DNA from: Dehalococcoidia bacterium
GTDB lineage: Bacteria > Chloroflexota > Dehalococcoidia > Dehalococcoidales > RBG-16-60-22
Direction of reading: 5' to 3'
Assembly (NCBI GenBank): GCA_030605045.1
Contig: JAUWBK010000004.1
Span: forward strand, 1 to 21,687
DNA: 21,687 nt
In this document: positions 14,922-20,733 of the stretch, in pieces
Position numbering within the stretch: position 1 is the stretch's first letter
Layout: every line of letters begins with the position of its first letter
The notes under the pieces: generated by a model
What the model was told of the DNA's origin: nothing
The model's input: the letters and a program-made list of their open reading frames with translations, nothing else
The model's database searches: none
Position numbers and translations under genes: made by a program

Positions 14922-15716
14922 TCAACGGTGGGATGCTTGAGCTTTCCTTAAAAGCCTAGTATGTCGTTGGCAAAACTCATATCCACTCTCAAGTTGAGCA
15001 AAGATGAGTTCCTCTTGCCAATGGGCATTATACAACCGGCAACCTTTATCTTCACAAAAGGGGTCACCGGTTAAAGAATAGAAAACCGCCTGCATGGCAT
15101 ATCCTTTGACAACCTCAGAAAGCCGTTTATCTTCATAATCAATAAAACTCCCCCTGAAGCTTTCTTTAAGTTCGCTTAGGTCCTTCCCTAATCTCTCATA
15201 TTGCTGCTTAAGAAGATAATACTCCCTGGGCTTTGCCGGCGCCTCTATGAGTCCCGTCGTTGAGACAACAGAAGGAATACTGTAGATGCTCGCTCTTAAG
15301 TGATATCTTTGATTGCTATTATCCCAAGTAACCAAGAGACGATTCGTTAAGATGATGTGAACAAATTCAAGGCTGAGTTCCTCTCCCGGTATAACCTCGC
15401 CAAAGATTCTTCTCAGACGAAACCCATCATATAAGACACCAAAAGCCCTCGTTTTACCCAAAATTCTTCTTTTTTCATACTCTATCTCACCATGGAGAGG
15501 CTCTTGTTCTGATGGTATCTTTTGGTTTACCTCCTGAATTTTGGCGCTGGCAATCTTTCTGGCAAAATCTAAGATGCTATCTTGGGTAAGGCTGGAAACA
15601 AAGGGACTTCCTCTTACTTCAATCTTAGCTTTCCCCAGTTTTTGTCTTAAATATCGGGCAATCTCTTCTATGTTCAGTTCTTCGGCAGCGCTTTCGTTGT
15701 AGAGAATAACCTTCAT
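14922..15716 (-). CDS. DUF6775-type protein (uncharacterised, thiamine-operon member)
   Basis: A 264-residue soluble protein of unknown function. I recall similar archaeal and Chloroflexota proteins under the name DUF6775, annotated as putative metallopeptidases. Diagnostic segments are ILTNRLLVTWD (residues 122-132), STTGLIEAPAKPREYYLLK (152-170) and CEDKGCRLYNAHWQEEL (221-237). Cys221, Cys226, His232, Cys249 and His252 form a likely metal site near the C-terminus; I see no HExxH motif. It lies 14 bp after thi4 and shares its riboswitch, so a part in thiamine biosynthesis is likely. Possibilities, all inference, are metal or sulfur supply to Thi4, proteolysis, or a missing precursor step. 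GGAG is 6 nt before the ATG at 15716, inside the tiny gap after thi4. Confidence 0.75.
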   Translation of the reverse strand: MKVILYNESAAEELNIEEIARYLRQKLGKAKIEVRGSPFVSSLTQDSILDFARKIASAKIQEVNQKIPSEQEPLHGEIEYEKRRILGKTRAFGVLYDGFRLRRIFGEVIPGEELSLEFVHIILTNRLLVTWDNSNQRYHLRASIYSIPSVVSTTGLIEAPAKPREYYLLKQQYERLGKDLSELKESFRGSFIDYEDKRLSEVVKGYAMQAVFYSLTGDPFCEDKGCRLYNAHWQEELIFAQLESGYEFCQRHTRLLRKAQASHR

Positions 15717-15730
15717 TATTCTCCAAGCCT

Positions 15731-16510
15731 CTATCCCAGTTTCTCTAAAACAATTTCGGATGCTTTCTCACCTGACAGAAGCATGGCACCAAATGTTGGC
15801 CCCATCCGTGGTAATCCATAGGTGGTTGATACTGCCATTCCGGTCACAATTAGGCCGGGATGAACCTCACCGGTATGCTCAATGATTAGGTCTTCCGACT
15901 TCTCTACCCACATAGCACCAAAGCCTTTAGTTTTGATCAAGCCTCTTTCTTCTAGTTTTTTAACGACTTGGGCATCATGACCAGTTGCATCAATCAATAC
16001 TTTCGATTCTATGGCTATCGGATCAACACAGGTTATCTCTCTGGGTAACGCTGAGATAGGTGTCCAGTTGATTACCGCGCCAAATATCCGTCCATCCTCT
16101 TTCAGGATTAAGTCTTCGAAGACCGTCATATTGGCAAATTTAACCCCATTATCACAGGCTGAAGCAATTAGTTTAGAACAGGCGTGAGGACCATCAGCAA
16201 CGAATAAACCACTACGGACCTCTTTATATGGGATACCAAGCTCATCTAAAGCTCTCTCCCCGGGATGCCTCACCGTCACTTTGTTCATTAAGTAACCCCC
16301 GATCCAGAACCCACCGCCGAGGTAGTTGTTTCGTTCGACAATAAGGACCTTTTTCCCAGCTTTGGTTAAGTTGCGCCCGGCCATTAGCCCACTGGGACCA
16401 CCGCCAATAATGACACAATCACTTTCCACGTATTCTTCGAACTGCTTGGTGAACTCAGTTAGTATGGCGCGGGTTATATCTTTTTCCCCTACTGGACTGA
16501 ACTTTTCCAT
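15731..16510 (-). CDS. thi4: Thi4-family thiazole synthase with a Cys at the sulfur-donor position
   Basis: A 259-residue enzyme that makes the adenylated thiazole (ADT) precursor of thiamine from NAD and glycine. Features: FAD/NAD-type GGGPSG (residues 36-41), ERNNYLGGGFWIGG (59-72), VINWTP (146-151), CVDP (161-164), DATGHDAQVV (174-183) and a C-terminal YGLPRMGPTFGAMLLSG (231-247). The length fits archaeal/bacterial Thi4. In Methanocaldococcus-type enzymes the residue before VDP is His and sulfide is the sulfur source; here it is Cys161, the position of the sacrificial Cys205 of yeast Thi4. The ATG at 16510 is well fixed by AAGGAGG 5 nt upstream. First gene of the operon, behind a TPP riboswitch and terminator. 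Confidence 0.95.
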   Translation of the reverse strand: MEKFSPVGEKDITRAILTEFTKQFEEYVESDCVIIGGGPSGLMAGRNLTKAGKKVLIVERNNYLGGGFWIGGYLMNKVTVRHPGERALDELGIPYKEVRSGLFVADGPHACSKLIASACDNGVKFANMTVFEDLILKEDGRIFGAVINWTPISALPREITCVDPIAIESKVLIDATGHDAQVVKKLEERGLIKTKGFGAMWVEKSEDLIIEHTGEVHPGLIVTGMAVSTTYGLPRMGPTFGAMLLSGEKASEIVLEKLG

Positions 16511-16566
16511 TTTAACCTCCTTATCCTTCTTTTTCTGCGATTCTTTACCAGGGGGTAGACGGAAGG

Positions 16567-16608
16567 CAAAAAAAACCAGAAGCTAGGGAATAATCAAGTC
16601 TTCTGGTT
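16567..16608 (-). terminator. Riboswitch-controlled intrinsic terminator
   Basis: On the minus strand AACCAGAAG (16608-16600) pairs perfectly with CTTCTGGTT (16582-16574), followed by a run of U (A-run 16568-16575 on the plus strand). It sits between the TPP aptamer and thi4, so TPP binding is expected to favour termination and switch the operon off. Confidence 0.88.
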
Positions 16609-16616
16609 GCGACTCT

Positions 16617-16701
16617 TTTACTTCCCTGCGCTCGAATTACCGAGATCAGGTTCCAAGGGTCGTCCCTACTGGACTCTCAGCCTTCCAGCTCCCCTAGTAA
16701 A
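16617..16701 (-). promoter_or_regulatory. TPP riboswitch (THI element)
   Basis: Read on the minus strand the aptamer shows all consensus blocks: AGGGGAGC, GGCTGAGAG, GACCCTTGGAACCTGATCT, GGTAATTCGAGCG and CAGGGAAGT. The ends TTTACT (plus 16617-16622) and AGTAAA (16696-16701) form P1. It lies between the promoter at 16717-16746 and the terminator at 16567-16608, upstream of thi4, and responds to thiamine pyrophosphate. Confidence 0.97.
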
Positions 16702-16716
16702 TATTCAATTAATACT

Positions 16717-16746
16717 ATCATATAACAGACATGACAACAATGTCAA
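16717..16746 (-). promoter_or_regulatory. Promoter of the thiamine operon
   Basis: On the minus strand TTGACA (16741-16746), an 18-bp spacer and TATGAT (16717-16722). The predicted start near 16710 is just before the aptamer, as expected. The -35 box is one half of a short palindrome, TTGACA-TTGT-TGTCA, which might also bind a regulator. Confidence 0.65.
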
Positions 16747-16794
16747 TTCTGAGAGGGTATCCATTATACCGCACTGGAGAAACTATCGGAGGAC

Positions 16795-16823
16795 TTGACA
16801 AATATTCGAAAGTCATGTAAAGA
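16795..16823 (+). promoter_or_regulatory. Promoter of the HpcH/HpaI aldolase gene
   Basis: TTGACA (16795-16800), a 17-bp spacer and a weak -10 TAAAGA (16818-16823), giving a start near 16830 and a leader of about 35 nt. It diverges from the thiamine promoter about 50 bp away. The -10 region overlaps the shared GAATTTACC element and a GTAAA-GAA-TTTAC inverted repeat. Confidence 0.5.
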
Positions 16824-16854
16824 ATTTACCAGTAAAAACTTTGAGTTATGAAAG
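16822..16854 (+). promoter_or_regulatory. Shared leader element, copy 1 (aldolase gene)
   Basis: GAATTTACC at 16822-16830 and TATGAAAG at 16847-16854, starting 25 bp apart, recur upstream of the SDR gene at 17866-17874 and 17890-17897, starting 24 bp apart. Both copies lie just after the predicted promoters of two same-strand metabolic genes. This may be an operator; the second block includes the start of the ribosome site and may partly reflect that. Confidence 0.35.
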
Positions 16855-16864
16855 GGAGAAATTA

Positions 16865-17644
16865 ATGAGAAAAGAAAACATACTGAAACGGAAATTTGCA
16901 TCTGGGCTCTTTGCTCTTGGTACATTCAACATAATTCCCTCAAGTGCGGTGGTGAATGTCATCGGTTGTGCCGGGTTCGATTTTGTAGTCATTGATGCTG
17001 AGCATGGACCGGTGGGAATGGAGAAGGCTGAGGACCTGGTTCGGGCTGCCGAGGTTGAAGGAATGAGCCCGATAATTCGTGTTTCTGAGAATAACCCGGC
17101 GTTAGTCTTGCGGGCTTTAGACATAGGGGCACACGGGGTTCAAATACCTCATATTAGTAATGGAGCACAAGCACAGAAAGCGGTGCAATATGCTAAATAT
17201 CCACCTTTGGGGGAGCGGGGTCTTTCTCCATTCACACGTGCTGGCGCTTATTCGCTGAAAAAGTCTCTCACTCATACGGTTGAGGCAAATAAAAACACTA
17301 TGGTTGTTCTTAATGTGGAGGGTATAGAGGGGATTACTAACCTAGATGAGATTCTGAAAGTTGAAGGTATTGATGTAGTTTTTCTTGGTCCGTATGACTT
17401 GTCTCAATCAGTAGGAAAGCCTGGAGCGGTGGACGACCCCAAAGTAGTAGACTGCATTCGAAGTTGTGCTGAAAAAATTCGAGCGGCCGGGTTAGTAGCC
17501 GGTTGCTTTGCCCGAGATATGGACATGATGGCAATGCTTATTGGCTGTGGCTATCAATATATTACTTATCTGGTTGATGCCACAATCTTACTACAAGCTC
17601 TTGAGCAGGTAGGAGACACTTTCAGGTCACGCCTAAAACCTTAA
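16865..17644 (+). CDS. HpcH/HpaI family aldolase / citrate-lyase-like enzyme
   Basis: A 259-residue TIM-barrel enzyme of the class II, metal-dependent HpcH/HpaI aldolase family, which cleaves or forms C-C bonds of 2-keto-3-hydroxy acids with pyruvate or a related keto acid as one partner. Visible features: FVVIDAEHGP with Asp44 and catalytic His47, Arg72, GAHGVQIPHIS (88-98), YPPLGERGL (112-120), and metal ligands Glu152 (in VLNVEGIEG) and Asp178 (in GPYDLS). I start at the ATG at 16865 because AGGGAGA lies 6 nt upstream; a TTG at 16841 would add eight unlikely residues. It has its own promoter and no close downstream partner. Its leader shares an element with the SDR gene 1 kb away, hinting at joint use. 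The substrate is unknown. Confidence 0.93.
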   Translation: MRKENILKRKFASGLFALGTFNIIPSSAVVNVIGCAGFDFVVIDAEHGPVGMEKAEDLVRAAEVEGMSPIIRVSENNPALVLRALDIGAHGVQIPHISNGAQAQKAVQYAKYPPLGERGLSPFTRAGAYSLKKSLTHTVEANKNTMVVLNVEGIEGITNLDEILKVEGIDVVFLGPYDLSQSVGKPGAVDDPKVVDCIRSCAEKIRAAGLVAGCFARDMDMMAMLIGCGYQYITYLVDATILLQALEQVGDTFRSRLKP

Positions 17645-17660
17645 GTTACAGTCCTGATGT

Positions 17661-17791
17661 CTACGGCTTTATCACTACCTTCAATTGGTCTGGAGCCTCA
17701 TTGGCTACAGTGAAAGCTTCCTCCTCAATCTAACTTTCCTAATGCCCTGGACAATACTTAGGCCATTTTTTATGAGGCTATTGCGCCAACT
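17661..17791 (-). pseudogene. Remnant of a zinc-dependent alcohol dehydrogenase C-terminus
   Basis: On the minus strand, 17661-17729 reads EEEAFTVANEAPDQLKVVIKP then TAG. This looks like the last helix and terminal strand of medium-chain (Zn) alcohol/threonine/sorbitol dehydrogenases, which commonly end in EAFELA...IKVVIKP-like sequence. Just upstream, in another frame, WRNSLIKNGLSIVQGIRK resembles the preceding helix (LIxxGKID). The frame change and absence of the remaining ~300 residues point to a decayed fragment. The evidence is short and by eye. Confidence 0.35.
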
Positions 17792-17819
17792 CTTAAGCAC
17801 AAAGTCTCTTAAACAGAGC

Positions 17820-17848
17820 TTGACAGCGTGTGATAAATGTGTCATAAA
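17820..17848 (+). promoter_or_regulatory. Promoter of the second SDR gene
   Basis: TTGACA (17820-17825), a 17-bp spacer and CATAAA (17843-17848), predicting a start near 17855 and a leader of about 70 nt. A TGACA...TGTCA inverted repeat (17821-17825 and 17840-17844) spans the spacer and could be an operator. Confidence 0.5.
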
Positions 17849-17865
17849 ATTTGACGACTTAACGG

Positions 17866-17897
17866 GAATTTACCGAAATATTACGATACTATGAAAG
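17866..17897 (+). promoter_or_regulatory. Shared leader element, copy 2 (SDR gene)
   Basis: GAATTTACC (17866-17874) and TATGAAAG (17890-17897), the partner of copy 1 at 16822-16854. It lies in the predicted untranslated leader, downstream of the promoter at 17820-17848. Confidence 0.35.
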
Positions 17898-17923
17898 AGA
17901 ATATAAGATAGGAGAGGTAAATA

Positions 17924-18679
17924 ATGAATATAAAAGACCGGGTTGCCATCGTGACTGGAAGTGCTACTGGCATTGGGCGACGGACTGCTCTCCGCCTAGC
18001 CAGAGAAGGTGCCAAAGTGGTAATAGCTGACATAGATATTGCGGGAGCTAATAAAGTCGCTGACGAAATCAAAGGTCTAGGGCACGAGGCAATAGCCCTG
18101 AAGGTGGATGTAACAAGTCTCGATGAGGCTAACCAGATGGCCAAGACTACTCTGGACAAGTTTGGTCAGATTGACATATTGGCTAACATTGCCGGGGGAG
18201 CTATTCCAGGGAAGATAGGCCCCTTCTCCCAATCAGTCAAAGAGGTATGGGACCGGATTATTGGTCTTAATCTTTATGGAACTTTTACTTGCTCTCGTGC
18301 CGTCATCAACCATATGATAGAGAGGCGAAGCGGCAAGATTGTAAATGTTGCTTCTGTTGCCGGGATAGTGGGTCAAGCAAACACGGCTGATTACGCTGCC
18401 GCCAAGGGTGGTATCATCGCTTTCACTAAGTCGCTGGCTAAAGAGGTCGCCCAATACGGGATAAATGTTAACTGTGTTTCTCCCGCCTTTACTGGAACCG
18501 AACGCGTCCTTAGCATGCCCGAAGAGTTCTTGCAAAAGCAAATCAAAATGATTCATCTGGGTAGGTACGGTAAGCCTGAGGAAATAGCTAATGTAATCGT
18601 TTTCCTAGCTTCGGATGAAGCTAGTTTCGTAACCGGAGCTAACTATGTGGTAGATGGTGGCATAACCTTGTCATACTAG
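17924..18679 (+). CDS. Short-chain dehydrogenase/reductase (classical SDR)
   Basis: A 251-residue classical SDR. Motifs are TGSATGIG (residues 11-18), a NIAG version of NNAG (88-91), Asn116, and catalytic Ser144, Tyr157 and Lys161 (YAAAK). Asp37 after strand beta-2 (IADID) suggests NAD(H) rather than NADP(H), unlike the SDR at 690-1460; an oxidative, catabolic direction would follow, as inference. AGGAGAGG lies 7 nt before the ATG. The C-terminus YVVDGGITLSY is standard for the family. It is expressed alone from its own promoter and converges on the TRAP transporter genes. With the aldolase and the transporter it may handle an imported hydroxy acid; the substrate is not deducible. Confidence 0.94.
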   Translation: MNIKDRVAIVTGSATGIGRRTALRLAREGAKVVIADIDIAGANKVADEIKGLGHEAIALKVDVTSLDEANQMAKTTLDKFGQIDILANIAGGAIPGKIGPFSQSVKEVWDRIIGLNLYGTFTCSRAVINHMIERRSGKIVNVASVAGIVGQANTADYAAAKGGIIAFTKSLAKEVAQYGINVNCVSPAFTGTERVLSMPEEFLQKQIKMIHLGRYGKPEEIANVIVFLASDEASFVTGANYVVDGGITLSY

Positions 18680-18754
18680 GCAATATTTAAGCGGAGGAGA
18701 ATTCAGTCTATTCCTTCAGCTGCTGGTCAAAAACTTCAATTTATTTTCAGCTCG

Positions 18755-20080
18755 CTACTTTATCATTACACCGGGCAGCCAGAGGATTATCTGGGGGAAT
18801 ACGGCACATAAAACGAGCCCAACAATTATCAGAGCAACGAAAGGAAGTACTCCCCGAATAATGTGACCGGTGGTTACCTCCCATTCTGGTTTGGTTATGC
18901 CCTTCAAAAAGAAGATGGCATAGGCGAAGGGAGGTGTCATGAAAGACATCTGAAGGTTAACGCAGACCATCAAGGCAAACCAGATTGGGTCAAAGCCCAG
19001 GACAGTGCCAATGGGGGTTACAATAGGAACCATAACAAACAGGATGCCCATCCAATCAATAAACATCCCCAAAATGAAGATGATAAACATGATGACCCCA
19101 AAGGCTCCCCACTTGCCACCTGGCATAGCTAGCACCAGGTTGGTAACCACCTCGCCACCTCCCACTCTGAGAAAGGTGCCGGTAAACATGGTAGCTCCCC
19201 AGCAAATGAGAAATGCCATGCAGGTGATTCTCAATGTTTGAAGCATGCTCCTGGTGAGTGTCTGCCAATTGAGGCGACGGTAAGCCAAGGCTAGAATTGT
19301 TGCCGCCAGAGCACCGAGAGCAGCCGCTTCAGTTGGCGCTGCAACGCCGAAGAAGATGCTGCCCAACACCGCCAAGACTATGAAAACAGGGGGTACTAAT
19401 CCGCCCAGCAGTATACCCATCTTCTTCAGTAATGGTACAGCTCGCTCTTCGAGTGGCATTGGAGGGCCATCTTCAGGTCTGATGAGGCATCGAATGGCAA
19501 TATACGAAATATACAAGGTAGAAAGCAACAGGCCTGGTACAAAGGCACCCATCATCAGCTTGCCTACCGATAGACTTGACATTGGTCCATAGAATACCAG
19601 CATCACGCTGGGTGGTATAAGGATACCCAGTGTTCCTCCAGCACAGACGGAGCCGCAGGCTAAATCCTTTTTGTATTTTCGTTGAAGCATACTGGGGAGA
19701 GCGATAAGACCCATCATAATGGTGGAGGCGGCGATGATGCCAACACAAGCGGCCAAAATGGTGCCCATCAATACCGTGGCTATGGCCAGACCTCCCCTCA
19801 ACCCCCCAAGCCATAAATAGAGAGCCCCGAAAAGCCTCTCGGCAGTTCCTGAGATTTCCATCATTGTCCCCATAAAAATAAACAATGGCACCGCTAAAAG
19901 GATGTAATCAGACATCAGCCCTATTATACGTAAGGGAAACATTTTGAAGACCATCGGACCCAGAAACACGACACCAGCGAACATGCCGATGCCGCCAATG
20001 ACGATAGCCAAGGGATAACCGAGAAGGACACCAACCAGTAGCCCTCCAAACATTAATATGGCTATTATCTCAGGAGACAT
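18755..20080 (-). CDS. dctM: TRAP transporter large permease (DctM)
   Basis: A 441-residue inner-membrane protein with about 12 hydrophobic segments, the ion-coupled channel subunit of a tripartite ATP-independent periplasmic transporter. Marks: LLGYPLAI near the N-terminus, AVPLFIFMG (about 63-71), GTLGILIPPS (149-158), and FGVAAPTEAAALGA in the second half. Size is normal. I prefer the ATG at 20080, two bases after the dctQ stop (TAGAAATG); a TTG at 20089 would overlap dctQ by 7 bp. Either way the two are translationally coupled. The subfamily looks like the FcbT3/mannitol-chloroaromatic group, but the ligand is set by dctP. Confidence 0.95.
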   Translation of the reverse strand: MSPEIIAILMFGGLLVGVLLGYPLAIVIGGIGMFAGVVFLGPMVFKMFPLRIIGLMSDYILLAVPLFIFMGTMMEISGTAERLFGALYLWLGGLRGGLAIATVLMGTILAACVGIIAASTIMMGLIALPSMLQRKYKKDLACGSVCAGGTLGILIPPSVMLVFYGPMSSLSVGKLMMGAFVPGLLLSTLYISYIAIRCLIRPEDGPPMPLEERAVPLLKKMGILLGGLVPPVFIVLAVLGSIFFGVAAPTEAAALGALAATILALAYRRLNWQTLTRSMLQTLRITCMAFLICWGATMFTGTFLRVGGGEVVTNLVLAMPGGKWGAFGVIMFIIFILGMFIDWMGILFVMVPIVTPIGTVLGFDPIWFALMVCVNLQMSFMTPPFAYAIFFLKGITKPEWEVTTGHIIRGVLPFVALIIVGLVLCAVFPQIILWLPGVMIK

Positions 20081-20082
20081 TT

Positions 20083-20595
20083 CTACCAAGGCTCTTTACC
20101 TCCCTTAATCAAGGTCCTCATATCCTTTAGGAAGATGGCTATCCCCTGAACAAACAGGAGGGCAAACCCAAGTGTAATCGCCGTCATATATGGCCAAACC
20201 ACTGGATACCAAATACTATTAATATCATACCTTTTAATGACAAAGGCATTCCAAGTGTTCACTCCAAAGTTATAGGCAAGAAATCCGTATAGAGGGAAAA
20301 AGAAAATGATGGTAAAAAACAAATCTATTATCAGTTTCACCTTTGGTGAAAATTTATTATATATAATGTCAACCCGCACATTGCCGCCAACAGAGTGCAC
20401 ATAGGCTAACCCGAGAGCCGACAAAGCGGCTCCCATCATATAGCTCAAGGCATAAGACCAGATTGTAGGTGCATTAAAAAGATACCTCATGAAGACATCG
20501 TATGAGATGCTAATTACCAACAGAGCGACTAGCCACGATATTATCTTGGCGATGCGCTCACTGGTTAAGGTCATACCACTATAAAACCTTCTCAT
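20083..20595 (-). CDS. dctQ: TRAP transporter small permease (DctQ)
   Basis: A 170-residue inner-membrane protein with four hydrophobic helices (about residues 16-33, 48-68, 86-105 and 130-152). It shows the family hallmarks: VFMRYLFN after helix 1 and W near the start of helix 2, and GGNVRVDIIYN (about 69-79) between helices 2 and 3. It partners DctM in the membrane. The ATG at 20595 has AGAGG 6 nt upstream. The stop is separated by two bases from the preferred dctM start. A 138-bp gap containing a strong stem-loop separates it from dctP. Confidence 0.93.
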   Translation of the reverse strand: MRRFYSGMTLTSERIAKIISWLVALLVISISYDVFMRYLFNAPTIWSYALSYMMGAALSALGLAYVHSVGGNVRVDIIYNKFSPKVKLIIDLFFTIIFFFPLYGFLAYNFGVNTWNAFVIKRYDINSIWYPVVWPYMTAITLGFALLFVQGIAIFLKDMRTLIKGGKEPW

Positions 20596-20670
20596 TAGAA
20601 ACCTCTTTTGAATCTGAATATCTCCAGGTAAAATTCAGAGAAGAGATATATGACAATTGATTAGCCCAAA

Positions 20671-20710
20671 CCTTTGGTAGCCCCGGCATTTGGCCAAGGG
20701 CTACCAAAGG
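20671..20710 (-). other. Stem-loop between dctP and dctQ
   Basis: A perfect 13-bp inverted repeat, CCTTTGGTAGCCC (20671-20683) with GGGCTACCAAAGG (20698-20710), has a 14-nt loop that can form an inner GGC/GCC pair. It lies just after the dctP stop and has no U-run, so it is more likely an RNA-stabilising or partial-termination element that raises the level of the binding protein over the permeases. Confidence 0.75.
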
Positions 20711-20733
20711 CAAGACTTGCTAGACTTTATTGC

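Noticed and set aside
17685..17894. 69-codon plus-strand frame between aldolase and SDR
   Set aside because: No translation signal, and the opposite strand explains part of it better as a dehydrogenase remnant.
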